Source: Tepidibacillus_B infernus (GTDB lineage Bacteria > Bacillota > Bacilli > Tepidibacillales > Tepidibacillaceae). Taken from it: 64,000 nucleotides of DNA. A program made the translations under genes and the position numbers. Below, piece after piece: positions 54,090 through 62,658 of the stretch; the stretch's first letter is position 1, and each line of letters begins with the position of its first letter. The stretch lies in assembly GCF_048898065.1 (NCBI RefSeq), contig NZ_JBLWFI010000001.1:124001-188000 (forward strand), in the 5' to 3' direction. The notes under the pieces were generated by a model, which worked only from the letters and a program-made list of their open reading frames with translations, was not told the origin of the DNA and ran no database searches.

Positions 54090-55067
54090 ATGAGTCAAAC
54101 CATTCGAGATTATCAACAAAAAGTAGATAAAACGGTACGAGAATTAGGTGGTTATTGGCGACCACTTTCAGGGTTGGCTAGAGTTATTGAAGAATTAGGT
54201 GAGTTAAGTGAGCTCATAATGACATCGGAGAGTGATAGAGAAGAATTAGGTGGTGAGCTTGCGGATTTATTTATCATTACCGTTTCAGTAGGGAATCAGT
54301 ATTGTACGGATCTGAATGAAGAATTATCATTAATGGGATACCCAATTCATATCGATGAACTGTATCATGGTATTTCATCAATAAATAATAAAAAAGAAGG
54401 TCTAATGAAACTAATGATAAGGGCTGGACAGATCGCTAGAATTCTCAATCATTATGAGGGAGATAAGAAAAAGAAACCGACAGAGAAGAAACGAAGATTG
54501 GGTGAAGAGATTGCTAAATTCAACATTGATCTGATTGCGCTGGCAAATCTCAATAATATCCCGCTTTTCACCTATGTAAATCAAATATTAGACCGTGATG
54601 TTGTGCGAGATAAGAATCGGTTTGACATCACTCACGATCCAACGACTGAACCTTCCCTCGATCATTTTCGTGAACTGACGAAAGGAACACCTTATGAATC
54701 GTTGAAGAAAGTTTGGGGTTCCTATGAATGGGATGAATCACTCTCATTAGAAAAGAACTTACAAAATACGCTTCCTACCTTTCAGCGTTTTGGGAAAGTA
54801 GGAGAAAATGAAGGACTTGAGGCGCTAGTTCTAGAAATTGTAGGAGAGGAATTTATCTCTGATGAAGAAAATCGCAATAAAACGATTCAAAGGACATTAC
54901 AGTTCTTCCATCAATTTGATCCATACATTGGACAAGATCCATACGTAAATGATCTCGGTCTTCATGAGTTAACCTTTCGTTACCATTTTTATGGAGTAGA
55001 GTTTGACTGGGTTCCTATGGTTCATAGGCAATCATTGTTCCTCTTATTTATACGGTCAATGAGCTGA
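54090..55067 (+). CDS. MazG-like nucleotide pyrophosphohydrolase with extra C-terminal region
   Basis: The 325-residue protein has an N-terminal MazG-like helical domain (residues 1-80: YWRPLSGLARVIEELGEL, SDREELGGELADLFI, with EExxE and ExxD metal ligands). A second helical unit lies at about 95-165. The last third (from HDPTTEPSLDHF) is unrecognised. The end may be frameshifted: after VPMVHRQSLF the next frame continues PLIYTVNELTSKIIAMEAW to a stop at about 55120. AAAGGGGAAAAG precedes the ATG. Housecleaning of noncanonical NTPs is the usual family role. Confidence 0.7.
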   Translation: MSQTIRDYQQKVDKTVRELGGYWRPLSGLARVIEELGELSELIMTSESDREELGGELADLFIITVSVGNQYCTDLNEELSLMGYPIHIDELYHGISSINNKKEGLMKLMIRAGQIARILNHYEGDKKKKPTEKKRRLGEEIAKFNIDLIALANLNNIPLFTYVNQILDRDVVRDKNRFDITHDPTTEPSLDHFRELTKGTPYESLKKVWGSYEWDESLSLEKNLQNTLPTFQRFGKVGENEGLEALVLEIVGEEFISDEENRNKTIQRTLQFFHQFDPYIGQDPYVNDLGLHELTFRYHFYGVEFDWVPMVHRQSLFLLFIRSMS

Positions 55068-55175
55068 CATCGAAGATTATTGCCATGGAAGCGTGGATAA
55101 GAAGAATGGAAAAAGGTTAAGAAGTATATAGTGCCAGTCCTCTTGGTTATCCTAAAGAGGAAAGGAGTGGAGTGA

Positions 55176-56615
55176 ATGATAGTACAATTAACCATTATCC
55201 AACAAAATGATAGCCATAGTCATATTGAACCACATTGGGAAGGTTTTTATGGCCGTGAAATCCGTTATGATATGACAGGTGGTTTTGCACGGATTGCCCA
55301 ATATGTGAAACAACAAAGAGAAAAAAACCCCAATCTTCTCTTTATCGATAATGGAGATCTGTTTCATGGAACAGGCCCAGCATTGTTATCGAAAGGTGAG
55401 ACTTTGATTCCTGTAGTATCCAATCTTGGTCTTGATGCATGGGTTCCCGGGAACTGGGATTATGCCTATGGTCCTAAACAATTGCAAAATTTAGCGAACC
55501 GTCTCCCATTTTCCACGATCGCTTGTAATGTATTTGATTCGGTACATGGAATCCCTCTTTTTCTACCATATATTGTGAAAGAGATGCAAGGATTAAAGGT
55601 AGGAATGATTGGTCTCACCTTTCCATATGAAGATCAGACGATGCCCCCGTCTTTTTCGGAAGGTCTCTCATTCACTTTAGGATTAGAGGTGTTGCCTAAA
55701 TATATCGAGCATCTACGTACAAAAGAGAAAGTAGACTTGGTTATTTTAATCGAGCATATTGGCCTACCATTATCTCAAAAATTAGCGACACTAGTAACTG
55801 GTATTGATGTGATCTTAAGTGGTCATAGCCATGACCGGATTAAACGGCCAATGAAAATTAACAATACATTAATTATCCAATCTGGTTCTCATGCATCTTT
55901 CCTAGGGCAATTGGATTTGAAAATTTCAAATGGGAAAATCATCGACTATACTCATCAACTTATTCCCTTGCTTACAGATCAATTTGAGGAAGATCCTCTT
56001 ATAAAAGAGCTGGTTGATCAAGCTATCATTCCTTATCAAAACCTGCAAGAGAATGTCGTTGGCAAGACAACCATACCACTTCATCGAATGTTCTTATTAG
56101 AGACTCCGATGGACCACTTCATTACAGATGCCTATATGCATCACATTAATGCAGATATTTCTTTTTCTCATGGATGGCGTTATGGTGTTCCAGTTCTTCC
56201 AGGATCGATTACTATGAAAGACATCTGGCAAATTATTCCTTCTAATCCCGAACTATTTACAGTAGAAGTTGAGGGAAGAGAACTCATACAAATCTTAGAA
56301 AAAAATCTAACTTCCGTCTATGCTAGTGATCCATTTCAACAGATGGGCGGTTATATTTTGCGATCAACAGGACTCTATATAGCATTCAAACCATATAACG
56401 GGGAAGGTAATCGGATCGAATATGTGGAAGTAAATGGAGAACCCCTTAAACTTGATAAGTCCTATAAAATTATTGGAGCAGGCCAGCAGGACTTTAGGGA
56501 ACTTGGAAGTCGAAGAAAGTTCTTAGGGATTAAATCCCATGATGCGATTGTTCAATATCTAAAGGAAATTAAAGAGTATAAGGGGAGAAACAGCAATTAT
56601 GTAACTAGTATTTAA
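55176..56615 (+). CDS. Cytosolic metallophosphatase/5'-nucleotidase family enzyme
   Basis: The 479-residue protein has the calcineurin-like metallophosphatase motifs NDSHSHI, DNGDLFHG, PGNWDYAYG and SGHSHDR, then a 5'-nucleotidase C-terminal domain (about 300-460: ITDAYMHHINADISF, GSITMKDIWQIIPS). There is no signal peptide or cell-wall anchor, unlike YfkN-type surface enzymes, so it should act inside the cell (YunD-like). AAAGGAGTGGAG precedes the ATG. Substrate is not determined by sequence. Confidence 0.87.
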   Translation: MIVQLTIIQQNDSHSHIEPHWEGFYGREIRYDMTGGFARIAQYVKQQREKNPNLLFIDNGDLFHGTGPALLSKGETLIPVVSNLGLDAWVPGNWDYAYGPKQLQNLANRLPFSTIACNVFDSVHGIPLFLPYIVKEMQGLKVGMIGLTFPYEDQTMPPSFSEGLSFTLGLEVLPKYIEHLRTKEKVDLVILIEHIGLPLSQKLATLVTGIDVILSGHSHDRIKRPMKINNTLIIQSGSHASFLGQLDLKISNGKIIDYTHQLIPLLTDQFEEDPLIKELVDQAIIPYQNLQENVVGKTTIPLHRMFLLETPMDHFITDAYMHHINADISFSHGWRYGVPVLPGSITMKDIWQIIPSNPELFTVEVEGRELIQILEKNLTSVYASDPFQQMGGYILRSTGLYIAFKPYNGEGNRIEYVEVNGEPLKLDKSYKIIGAGQQDFRELGSRRKFLGIKSHDAIVQYLKEIKEYKGRNSNYVTSI

Positions 56616-56625
56616 GTTCCGTTGA

Positions 56626-56656
56626 AAAACTCTTCTGTAGTGGAAGGGTTTTTTTT
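56626..56656 (+). terminator. Terminator of the nucleotidase gene
   Basis: AAAACTCTTC pairs with GGAAGGGTTTT, followed by a T run. Confidence 0.75.
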
Positions 56657-56758
56657 CGGAATAAGTCACTCTTTTATGCGTATCTTAAAAGGTATCTAAA
56701 TCCTGTAGGTCTGTCCTTCTTTAAAATAAGGAATTATGAAATTGTTTTAAATAAAAAA

Positions 56759-56788
56759 TTGACTTACTCTACTACATTAAAGCATAAT
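56759..56788 (+). promoter_or_regulatory. SigA-type promoter for the ACT-UPF0210 operon
   Basis: TTGACT (56759-56764) and CATAAT (56783-56788) are separated by 18 bp, about 70 bp upstream of the ACT gene. No riboswitch-like structure is evident in the leader. Confidence 0.6.
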
Positions 56789-56857
56789 AATATCAATATT
56801 CTTTTTTTAGTTTATTAGGAAAGGGTATCATTAAAATTTTAGATTGAGGTGAAATAA

Positions 56858-57136
56858 ATGAATGAGAAAAAAGCCGTAGTAAGTGTCATTGGAAAAGATC
56901 AAATAGGTATTATTGCTCAAGTAACAAGTATTTTAGCAGAATATCGAATTAATATTTTGGATATTAGTCAAACGATTCTCCAAGATTTTTTTACAATGAT
57001 GATGATTGTCGATTTGTCTAATGTAGAGGGAAAAGTGGATCAAGTGAGGGAAGATCTAAATAAACTTGGAGAAGCCCTTGGCCTAAAAATTAATGTACAG
57101 TTAGACGAAATCTTTAAAGCGATGCATCGCATATAA
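56858..57136 (+). CDS. ACT domain protein (UPF0237 family)
   Basis: The 92-residue protein is a single ACT-type domain (KAVVSVIGKDQIGIIAQVT, YRINILDISQTIL, FFTMMMIVDLS). ACT domains bind small ligands, usually amino acids. It is followed after 16 bp by the UPF0210 gene, the normal partner, so the two probably act together. GAGGTGAAATAA precedes the ATG. The ligand is not known. Confidence 0.9.
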   Translation: MNEKKAVVSVIGKDQIGIIAQVTSILAEYRINILDISQTILQDFFTMMMIVDLSNVEGKVDQVREDLNKLGEALGLKINVQLDEIFKAMHRI

Positions 57137-57152
57137 GATAGGAGGGACAAGA

Positions 57153-58514
57153 GTGACTTTAGCATTAACTGAAATGATGGAAACCATCAGGATGGTTCAA
57201 ATGGAAAACCTCGATATTCGTACTGTAACTCTAGGAATCAACCTTCGTGATTGTTATGATACGGATTTTGAAAAAATGAAAGAGAAAATTTATAAAAAAA
57301 TAACTACCTTTGCAACAGATTTAACCAAAGTGGCACAAGAAGTTGAAAAGGAATTTGGCATACCTATTATAAATAAACGAATTTCAGTCACCCCTATAGC
57401 AGAAATATTAGGAAGTTGTACAAAAGAACAGGCAGTTGAAATAGCAAAGACTCTTGATAAAGTAGCAATCGATTTAGATGTTGATTTTATTGGTGGTTTT
57501 TCAGCCTTGGTACATAAAGGTATGACTAAAAGCGACCAAACCTTAATAGAATCTATACCTGTCGCTTTGTCAACTACACAAAGGGTTTGTGGCTCAGTAT
57601 CAGTTGCAACGACAAAAACCGGAATAAATATGGATGCTGTGAAGTTGATGGGACACGTAATAAAGCAGGCTGCTGAACTTACTGCAGACCAGGATGGGAT
57701 TGCTTGTGCGAAATTAGTTGTTTTCTGTAACCCAGTTGAAGATAACCCTTTTATGGCCGGAGCTTTTCATGGTTCGGGAGAAGGCGAAGCGGTACTCAAT
57801 GTTGGCGTTAGTGGGCCTGGGGTGGTTTTAAATGCTTTAAAACGTTATCCAAATGCTGATCTTGGAGAGATAGCAGAAGTGATTAAAAAAACAGCATTCA
57901 AAATTACAAGAGCAGGAGAACTAATTGGAAGGGTCGTAGCAAAAAAATTAAATGTTCCTTTTGGAATTATGGATTTATCTTTAGCTCCAACGAATGCTAT
58001 TAATGATAGCGTAGCTGAGATTTTGGAAGAAATCGGACTTGAACGTACTGGAACCCATGGTACGATTGCTGCCTTAGCTTTAATGAATGATGCGGTAAAA
58101 AAAGGTGGTGCAATGGCTAGTTCTTATGTAGGGGGACTAAGTGGTGCATTTATTCCTGTAAGTGAAGATAACGGAATGATTCGAGCAGTAGAAGAAGGTG
58201 CATTAAGTTTAGAAAAATTAGAAGCGATGACAAGTGTTTGTTCGGTAGGATTAGATATGATCGCTTTACCAGGCGATGTCACTGCTTCAACACTATCAGC
58301 TATTATTGCTGATGAAGCTGCTATAGGGGTAATTAACAAAAAAACAACTGCTGTACGCGTTATCCCTGTTCCAGGAAAATCTGAAGGTGAACTTGTGGAA
58401 TTTGGAGGTTTATTAGGTCGTGCCCCAATTATGAAAATCAATCATTTTTCTTCTGAAAAACTTATTTACCGTGGTGGACGAATCCCAGCACCTCTTCAAG
58501 CATTAAGTAATTAA
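57153..58514 (+). CDS. UPF0210 (PFL) family protein
   Basis: The 453-residue protein begins at GTG 57153 (GGAGGG upstream). Typical blocks are IRMVQMENLDIRTVTLGI, RISVTPIAEILGSC, DFIGGFSALVHKGMT, GAFHGSGEGEAVLNVG and MDLSLAPTNAINDSVAEIL. It is always found with the ACT/UPF0237 protein. Its enzymatic role is not established. The next genes concern pyroglutamate, which suggests an amino-acid context but does not prove one. Confidence 0.9.
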   Translation: MTLALTEMMETIRMVQMENLDIRTVTLGINLRDCYDTDFEKMKEKIYKKITTFATDLTKVAQEVEKEFGIPIINKRISVTPIAEILGSCTKEQAVEIAKTLDKVAIDLDVDFIGGFSALVHKGMTKSDQTLIESIPVALSTTQRVCGSVSVATTKTGINMDAVKLMGHVIKQAAELTADQDGIACAKLVVFCNPVEDNPFMAGAFHGSGEGEAVLNVGVSGPGVVLNALKRYPNADLGEIAEVIKKTAFKITRAGELIGRVVAKKLNVPFGIMDLSLAPTNAINDSVAEILEEIGLERTGTHGTIAALALMNDAVKKGGAMASSYVGGLSGAFIPVSEDNGMIRAVEEGALSLEKLEAMTSVCSVGLDMIALPGDVTASTLSAIIADEAAIGVINKKTTAVRVIPVPGKSEGELVEFGGLLGRAPIMKINHFSSEKLIYRGGRIPAPLQALSN

Positions 58515-58577
58515 AAATATTCTTTTACAAGGAACATATATATTTTTAAAAAGTAAGATTTGAAAAGGAGGATATTT

Positions 58578-59807
58578 ATGAGTAATGGTCCATTACTGCC
58601 AAACACATCTACGGGTTCAAAAAAAAATATTAGTGTAATATTAGGAGCCATTTTTATTATGGCTACATCAGCAATCGGCCCCGGGTTTTTAACTCAGACT
58701 GCTGTTTTCACTGAAAAATTTATGGCTAATTTTGCCTTTGCAATTTTAGCCTCGATTATCATTGATATCGGGGCTCAAGTAAATATTTGGAGAATCATCG
58801 CAGTATCTAGAAAGCGTGGGCAAGATGTTGCTAATATGGTCTTGCCAGGACTAGGAAGTTTAATCGCCATCTTAATCGTTATAGGCGGTTTAGCATTTAA
58901 TATAGGAAACGTTGCTGGGGCAGGTTTAGGATTAAATGTTATCTTTGGTGTTAGTCCAACTACTGGAGCGATAATTTCAGCCATCTTTGCTATCATTGTT
59001 TTTAGCTTAAAAGAAGCAGGCAAAGCAATGGATATTATTGCTCAAATTCTTGGCGGAATTATGATTTTAATGGTAGGATATGTGATGTTCATCTCCAACC
59101 CACCTGTAGGAGATGCACTTGTTAAGAGTATTTTTCCTGATGATTATAGTATATTATTTCTGCCAATGATCACCTTAATTGGTGGTACAGTAGGGGGATA
59201 TATTACTTTTGCTGGAGGACACCGTTTGCTAGATGCTGGGATTACTGGGGAAAAAAATCTGCCATATATAAACAGGGCTTCGATATATGGAATCTTAGTA
59301 ACTGGATTAATGAGAATTTTGCTGTTTTTAGCTGTTTTAGGAGTGGTATATGCTGGGAATAAGTTGGATCCTTCCAACCCGCCTGCATCAGTCTTTCAAA
59401 TCGCTTTAGGTGACTATGGCTATAAGTTTTTTGGTATTGTTCTTTGGTCTGCAGCGATTACTTCCGTAATTGGTGCAGCTTACACAAGCGTATCATTTTT
59501 ACGTTCTTTCCACGCACTTTTTGATAAATATACTAATTTTATCATCATGGGATTTATCATTTTCTCAACGTTAGTTTTTGTGTTAGTTGGTAAGCCAGTA
59601 ACAATATTGGTAATCGTTGGTTCTTTAAATGGATTAATTTTACCTTTAACATTAGGATCTATATTAGTAGCTTCTAGAAATAAAAAAATTGTTGGAGAAA
59701 CCTATCGCCATCCAACTTGGATGATCATTTTTGGAGCAATTGCCGTATTGATTACATCCTATATCGGGTGGGTATCTCTTCAAGGAATCGCTGAATTGTG
59801 GAAATAG
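58578..59807 (+). CDS. ycsG: NRAMP-like transporter (YcsG type)
   Basis: The product is 409 residues from the ATG at 58578, preceded by AAGGAGGA; the in-frame TTG at 58560 overlaps that site. About eleven transmembrane helices are present, with the NRAMP-like segment MATSAIGPGFLTQTA near residue 30 in place of the canonical DPGN. In B. subtilis the homologue sits with pxpA, pxpB and pxpC, as here. The altered metal motif and the context suggest uptake of a substrate other than divalent metal, possibly related to 5-oxoproline. Confidence 0.82.
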   Translation: MSNGPLLPNTSTGSKKNISVILGAIFIMATSAIGPGFLTQTAVFTEKFMANFAFAILASIIIDIGAQVNIWRIIAVSRKRGQDVANMVLPGLGSLIAILIVIGGLAFNIGNVAGAGLGLNVIFGVSPTTGAIISAIFAIIVFSLKEAGKAMDIIAQILGGIMILMVGYVMFISNPPVGDALVKSIFPDDYSILFLPMITLIGGTVGGYITFAGGHRLLDAGITGEKNLPYINRASIYGILVTGLMRILLFLAVLGVVYAGNKLDPSNPPASVFQIALGDYGYKFFGIVLWSAAITSVIGAAYTSVSFLRSFHALFDKYTNFIIMGFIIFSTLVFVLVGKPVTILVIVGSLNGLILPLTLGSILVASRNKKIVGETYRHPTWMIIFGAIAVLITSYIGWVSLQGIAELWK

Positions 59808-59815
59808 TAACTCTT

Positions 59816-59858
59816 TTACACAGGGAATAATAAAAATGTTATCTCCTGTGTAATTTAT
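59816..59858 (+). terminator. Inverted repeat between ycsG and pxpB
   Basis: TTACACAGG pairs with CCTGTGTAA around 20 bases, followed by TTTATTT. Probably a terminator or attenuating structure. The remaining gap to 59987 is AT-rich without a gene. Confidence 0.65.
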
Positions 59859-59987
59859 TTAATACTTTCATTAAATTATATGAAGCAAATTATTCAATGT
59901 CTTCTTATCAATGTTTTGCTTTTTTATGATCTTTATGTTAATTTTGTAAAATAAAAATATGTAGACTTTTTTTGGAGGAAGGAGTAT

Positions 59988-60734
59988 ATGAACCTAGATT
60001 TTCAGCCACTAGGGGATACAGCAATTCGAGTATCTTTTGGAAATGAAATTTCTAAAGAAATTAATCAGGCGATTCGTTTATTCACAAATGGTTTAAGTCA
60101 AAACCCAATCTATGGGGTTATTGAATGGATTCCAACTTATGCTTCCCTAACTATTTTTTATAATCCTGCATTAATTGCATATAAAGAAATGTTGAATAAG
60201 TTAATAGAGATTAAAGACCATATTAAAGAAACTAATTTACCTTCAGCAAAGATATATGAAATCCCGACCTATTATGGCGGAGAAACAGGACCAGATTTAG
60301 CTTATGTTGCAAAATATAATAATCTTACTGAAGATGAAGTGATTTCCATCCATACGGGTACTGATTATTTAATTTATATGATCGGGTTTGTACCTGGTTT
60401 TCCATATTTGGGTGGTATGTCAAATAAGATTGCTACTCCGCGTCAAGAGAAGCCAAGAACCCGTATTCCAGCGGGATCCGTTGGTATTGCTGGTGAACAG
60501 ACTGGTATTTATCCGTTAGAGACACCTGGAGGCTGGCAAATCATCGGAATCACTCCACTTAAGCTATATGATCAAACAAAGGAACGTCCCATTCTCCTAT
60601 CAGTAGGACATTACTTAAGATTTGTAAGCGTTTCATATCATGAATATTTAGAAATAAAGAAAGCAGTTGAAAACGGGAACTATCAAGTAAAAACTTACAA
60701 AAAGGAAGAGGGGATGGATTATGTATTCAATTGA
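59988..60734 (+). CDS. pxpB: 5-oxoprolinase subunit PxpB (KipI-like)
   Basis: PxpABC hydrolyses 5-oxoproline (pyroglutamate) to glutamate using ATP. The 248-residue protein has the KipI blocks FQPLGDTAIRVSFG, YGVIEWIPTYASLTIFY, VCC-region equivalent IYEIPTYYGGETGPDL, GFVPGFPYLGGM and RIPAGSVGIAGEQTGIYP. In Bacillus the KipI homologue inhibits KinA. GGAGGAAGGAG precedes the ATG. It overlaps pxpA by 14 bp. Confidence 0.94.
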   Translation: MNLDFQPLGDTAIRVSFGNEISKEINQAIRLFTNGLSQNPIYGVIEWIPTYASLTIFYNPALIAYKEMLNKLIEIKDHIKETNLPSAKIYEIPTYYGGETGPDLAYVAKYNNLTEDEVISIHTGTDYLIYMIGFVPGFPYLGGMSNKIATPRQEKPRTRIPAGSVGIAGEQTGIYPLETPGGWQIIGITPLKLYDQTKERPILLSVGHYLRFVSVSYHEYLEIKKAVENGNYQVKTYKKEEGMDYVFN

Positions 60735-61494
60735 TTTAAATAGTGACTTAGGAGAAAGTTATGGAAATTATCGTATTGGTAATGATGACGAGGTGCTAAA
60801 ATATATTACTTCTGCTAATATTGCGTGTGGATATCATGCTGGGGATCATAATGTTATGATGAAAACAGTAAAAAAAGCGAAAGAATTAGGAGTAGGGGTA
60901 GGAGCACACCCAGGGTTCCCTGATTTAAGTGGTTTTGGACGAAGAGAAATAAGAATGTCCCCTGAAGAAATTTACAATATGATGATTTATCAGATAGGCG
61001 CATTATTGGGTGTAGCTAATTCACAAAAAGTAAGTGTTCAACATGTAAAACCACATGGTGCATTATATAATATGGCATCAAAAAATAAAGAAATGGCTAT
61101 GGCGATTGCTAAAGCAGTGAAGGATTTAGATAAAGAGTTGGTTTTATTTGCTTTAGCTGGTAGTGAACTTTATAAAGCAGGGGTAGAACATGGACTGAAA
61201 GTAGCCCAAGAAGTTTTTGCCGATCGTACCTATCAGCCAGATGGCACATTAACTTCTCGTTTACAACCAAATGCGATAATTCATGATCTTGATTTTGCTG
61301 TTGAACGTGTGATTCGAATGGTTAAAGAGGGAAAAGTAAGAGCAGTAAATGGAGAAGATATTGATATTCAAGCAGACACCATTTGTGTACATGGGGATGA
61401 ACCACAAGCTCTTTCATTTGTTAAGACACTAAGAGAAAAATTGAAACAAGAAAAGATCATGATTAAAAATTTTGGAGTGTCCTCGAATGTCTAA
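60721..61494 (+). CDS. pxpA: 5-oxoprolinase subunit PxpA (LamB/YcsF family)
   Basis: The 257-residue protein carries the YcsF signature DLNSDLGESYGNY, ANIACGYHAGDHNVM, VGAHPGFPDLSGFGRR, HVKPHGALYN and FADRTYQPDGTLTSR. It is the subunit proposed to hold the hydrolase active site. Overlapping ends on both sides (14 bp with pxpB, 8 bp with pxpC) imply coupled translation of the complex. Confidence 0.95.
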   Translation: MYSIDLNSDLGESYGNYRIGNDDEVLKYITSANIACGYHAGDHNVMMKTVKKAKELGVGVGAHPGFPDLSGFGRREIRMSPEEIYNMMIYQIGALLGVANSQKVSVQHVKPHGALYNMASKNKEMAMAIAKAVKDLDKELVLFALAGSELYKAGVEHGLKVAQEVFADRTYQPDGTLTSRLQPNAIIHDLDFAVERVIRMVKEGKVRAVNGEDIDIQADTICVHGDEPQALSFVKTLREKLKQEKIMIKNFGVSSNV

Positions 61495-62434
61495 ACCTTT
61501 ATTAAAGGTAATCAAACCTGGGTTACTCACCACTGTTCAAGATTTAGGGCGGTTAGGCTATCAACAGTATGGAATTGTCGCTGCAGGTGTAATGGATGCT
61601 TTTTCAATGCAAATAGGCAATTTACTGGTTGGCAATCCAAGAAATGAAGCAGTCTTAGAAATTTCAATAATTGGACCCACTTTGCAGGCGTTAGATGATA
61701 TGTTGCTTGCTATCTGTGGTGGTAATCTTTTTCCTACAGTTGATGGGAAAAAAATAGACATGTGGAAGAGTTTTATATTAAAGAAAGGACAAATTCTTTC
61801 TTTTGGTGCCCCAGTTGAAGGTGCAAGAGCCTATTTGAGTATTGCAGGCGGGTTTGATATTCCTATCGTAATGGGAAGCAAATCAACTTATATAAAAGCC
61901 GGAATTGGTGGATATAAAGGTCGTGCTTTACAAAAAGATGATATTCTATTTGGTAAAGGAATTCTAGAAAAAAGATATGTTGGACGGTTACTTCATTATG
62001 ATGAAATTCCGACATATAAAAGTGAGATTCATGCTAGGGTTATTTTAGGGCCACACCTTAATTATTTTACTGAAGAAGGAATTCAGATCTTTTTAACCCA
62101 AACTTTTGAAATTTCATCTCAATCGGATCGAATGGGATACCGTTTAAATGGTCCCCAAATTACACATCTTTCTACTGCTGATATTATTTCAGATGCTATC
62201 CCCTTTGGCGGAATTCAGGTTCCATCAAACGGTCATCCAATCGTTTTAATGGCAGACCGACAAACAACAGGTGGATATACTAGAATTGCTACCGTTATTT
62301 CAGTTGATTTACCTTTATTAGCGCAAGCATTACCAGGCCATACCATTCGTTTTTCAAGTATTTCTGTAGAAGAAGCCCAGGTTTTATATAAAAAAAGAGA
62401 GAATTTGTTTTATACTCTATCATTACTAGCTTAA
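61487..62434 (+). CDS. pxpC: 5-oxoprolinase subunit PxpC (KipA-like)
   Basis: The product is 315 residues from the ATG at 61487 with GGAGTG upstream; the TTG at 61472 that opens the frame overlaps this site. Blocks include KPGLLTTVQDLGRLGYQ, GVMDAFSMQIGNLLVGN, GGFDIPIVMGSKSTY, SQSDRMGYRLNGP and DRQTTGGYTRIATV, as in biotin-carboxylase-related KipA proteins. It completes the pxpBAC set. Confidence 0.94.
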   Translation: MSKPLLKVIKPGLLTTVQDLGRLGYQQYGIVAAGVMDAFSMQIGNLLVGNPRNEAVLEISIIGPTLQALDDMLLAICGGNLFPTVDGKKIDMWKSFILKKGQILSFGAPVEGARAYLSIAGGFDIPIVMGSKSTYIKAGIGGYKGRALQKDDILFGKGILEKRYVGRLLHYDEIPTYKSEIHARVILGPHLNYFTEEGIQIFLTQTFEISSQSDRMGYRLNGPQITHLSTADIISDAIPFGGIQVPSNGHPIVLMADRQTTGGYTRIATVISVDLPLLAQALPGHTIRFSSISVEEAQVLYKKRENLFYTLSLLA

Positions 62435-62569
62435 ATTTTAAAAAAAACACTAACCGTAAAAACAATACCTATAAAAAAAGCTCTTCACCATAGAAAAGCA
62501 AGAATGGAGCAATTTCAAAAAAATAATCGCAAAAAGGTTTTTATAATAGGTAAAAAGTGAAATTAGTAA

Positions 62570-62604
62570 AAACATCCCTCTTGGAATAATGGGGATGTTT
62601 TTTT
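62570..62604 (+). terminator. Terminator upstream of the second Wadjet locus
   Basis: AAACATCCC pairs with GGGATGTTT, followed by T. The hairpin and the following TTTGATATACT segment are duplicated at 52299. The interval 62435-62569 contains no gene that I can see. Confidence 0.8.
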
Positions 62605-62658
62605 ATGTTTGTTTGATATACTGTAACTGAGAAAATTTTTAAAAATGTGAGGAAATCT

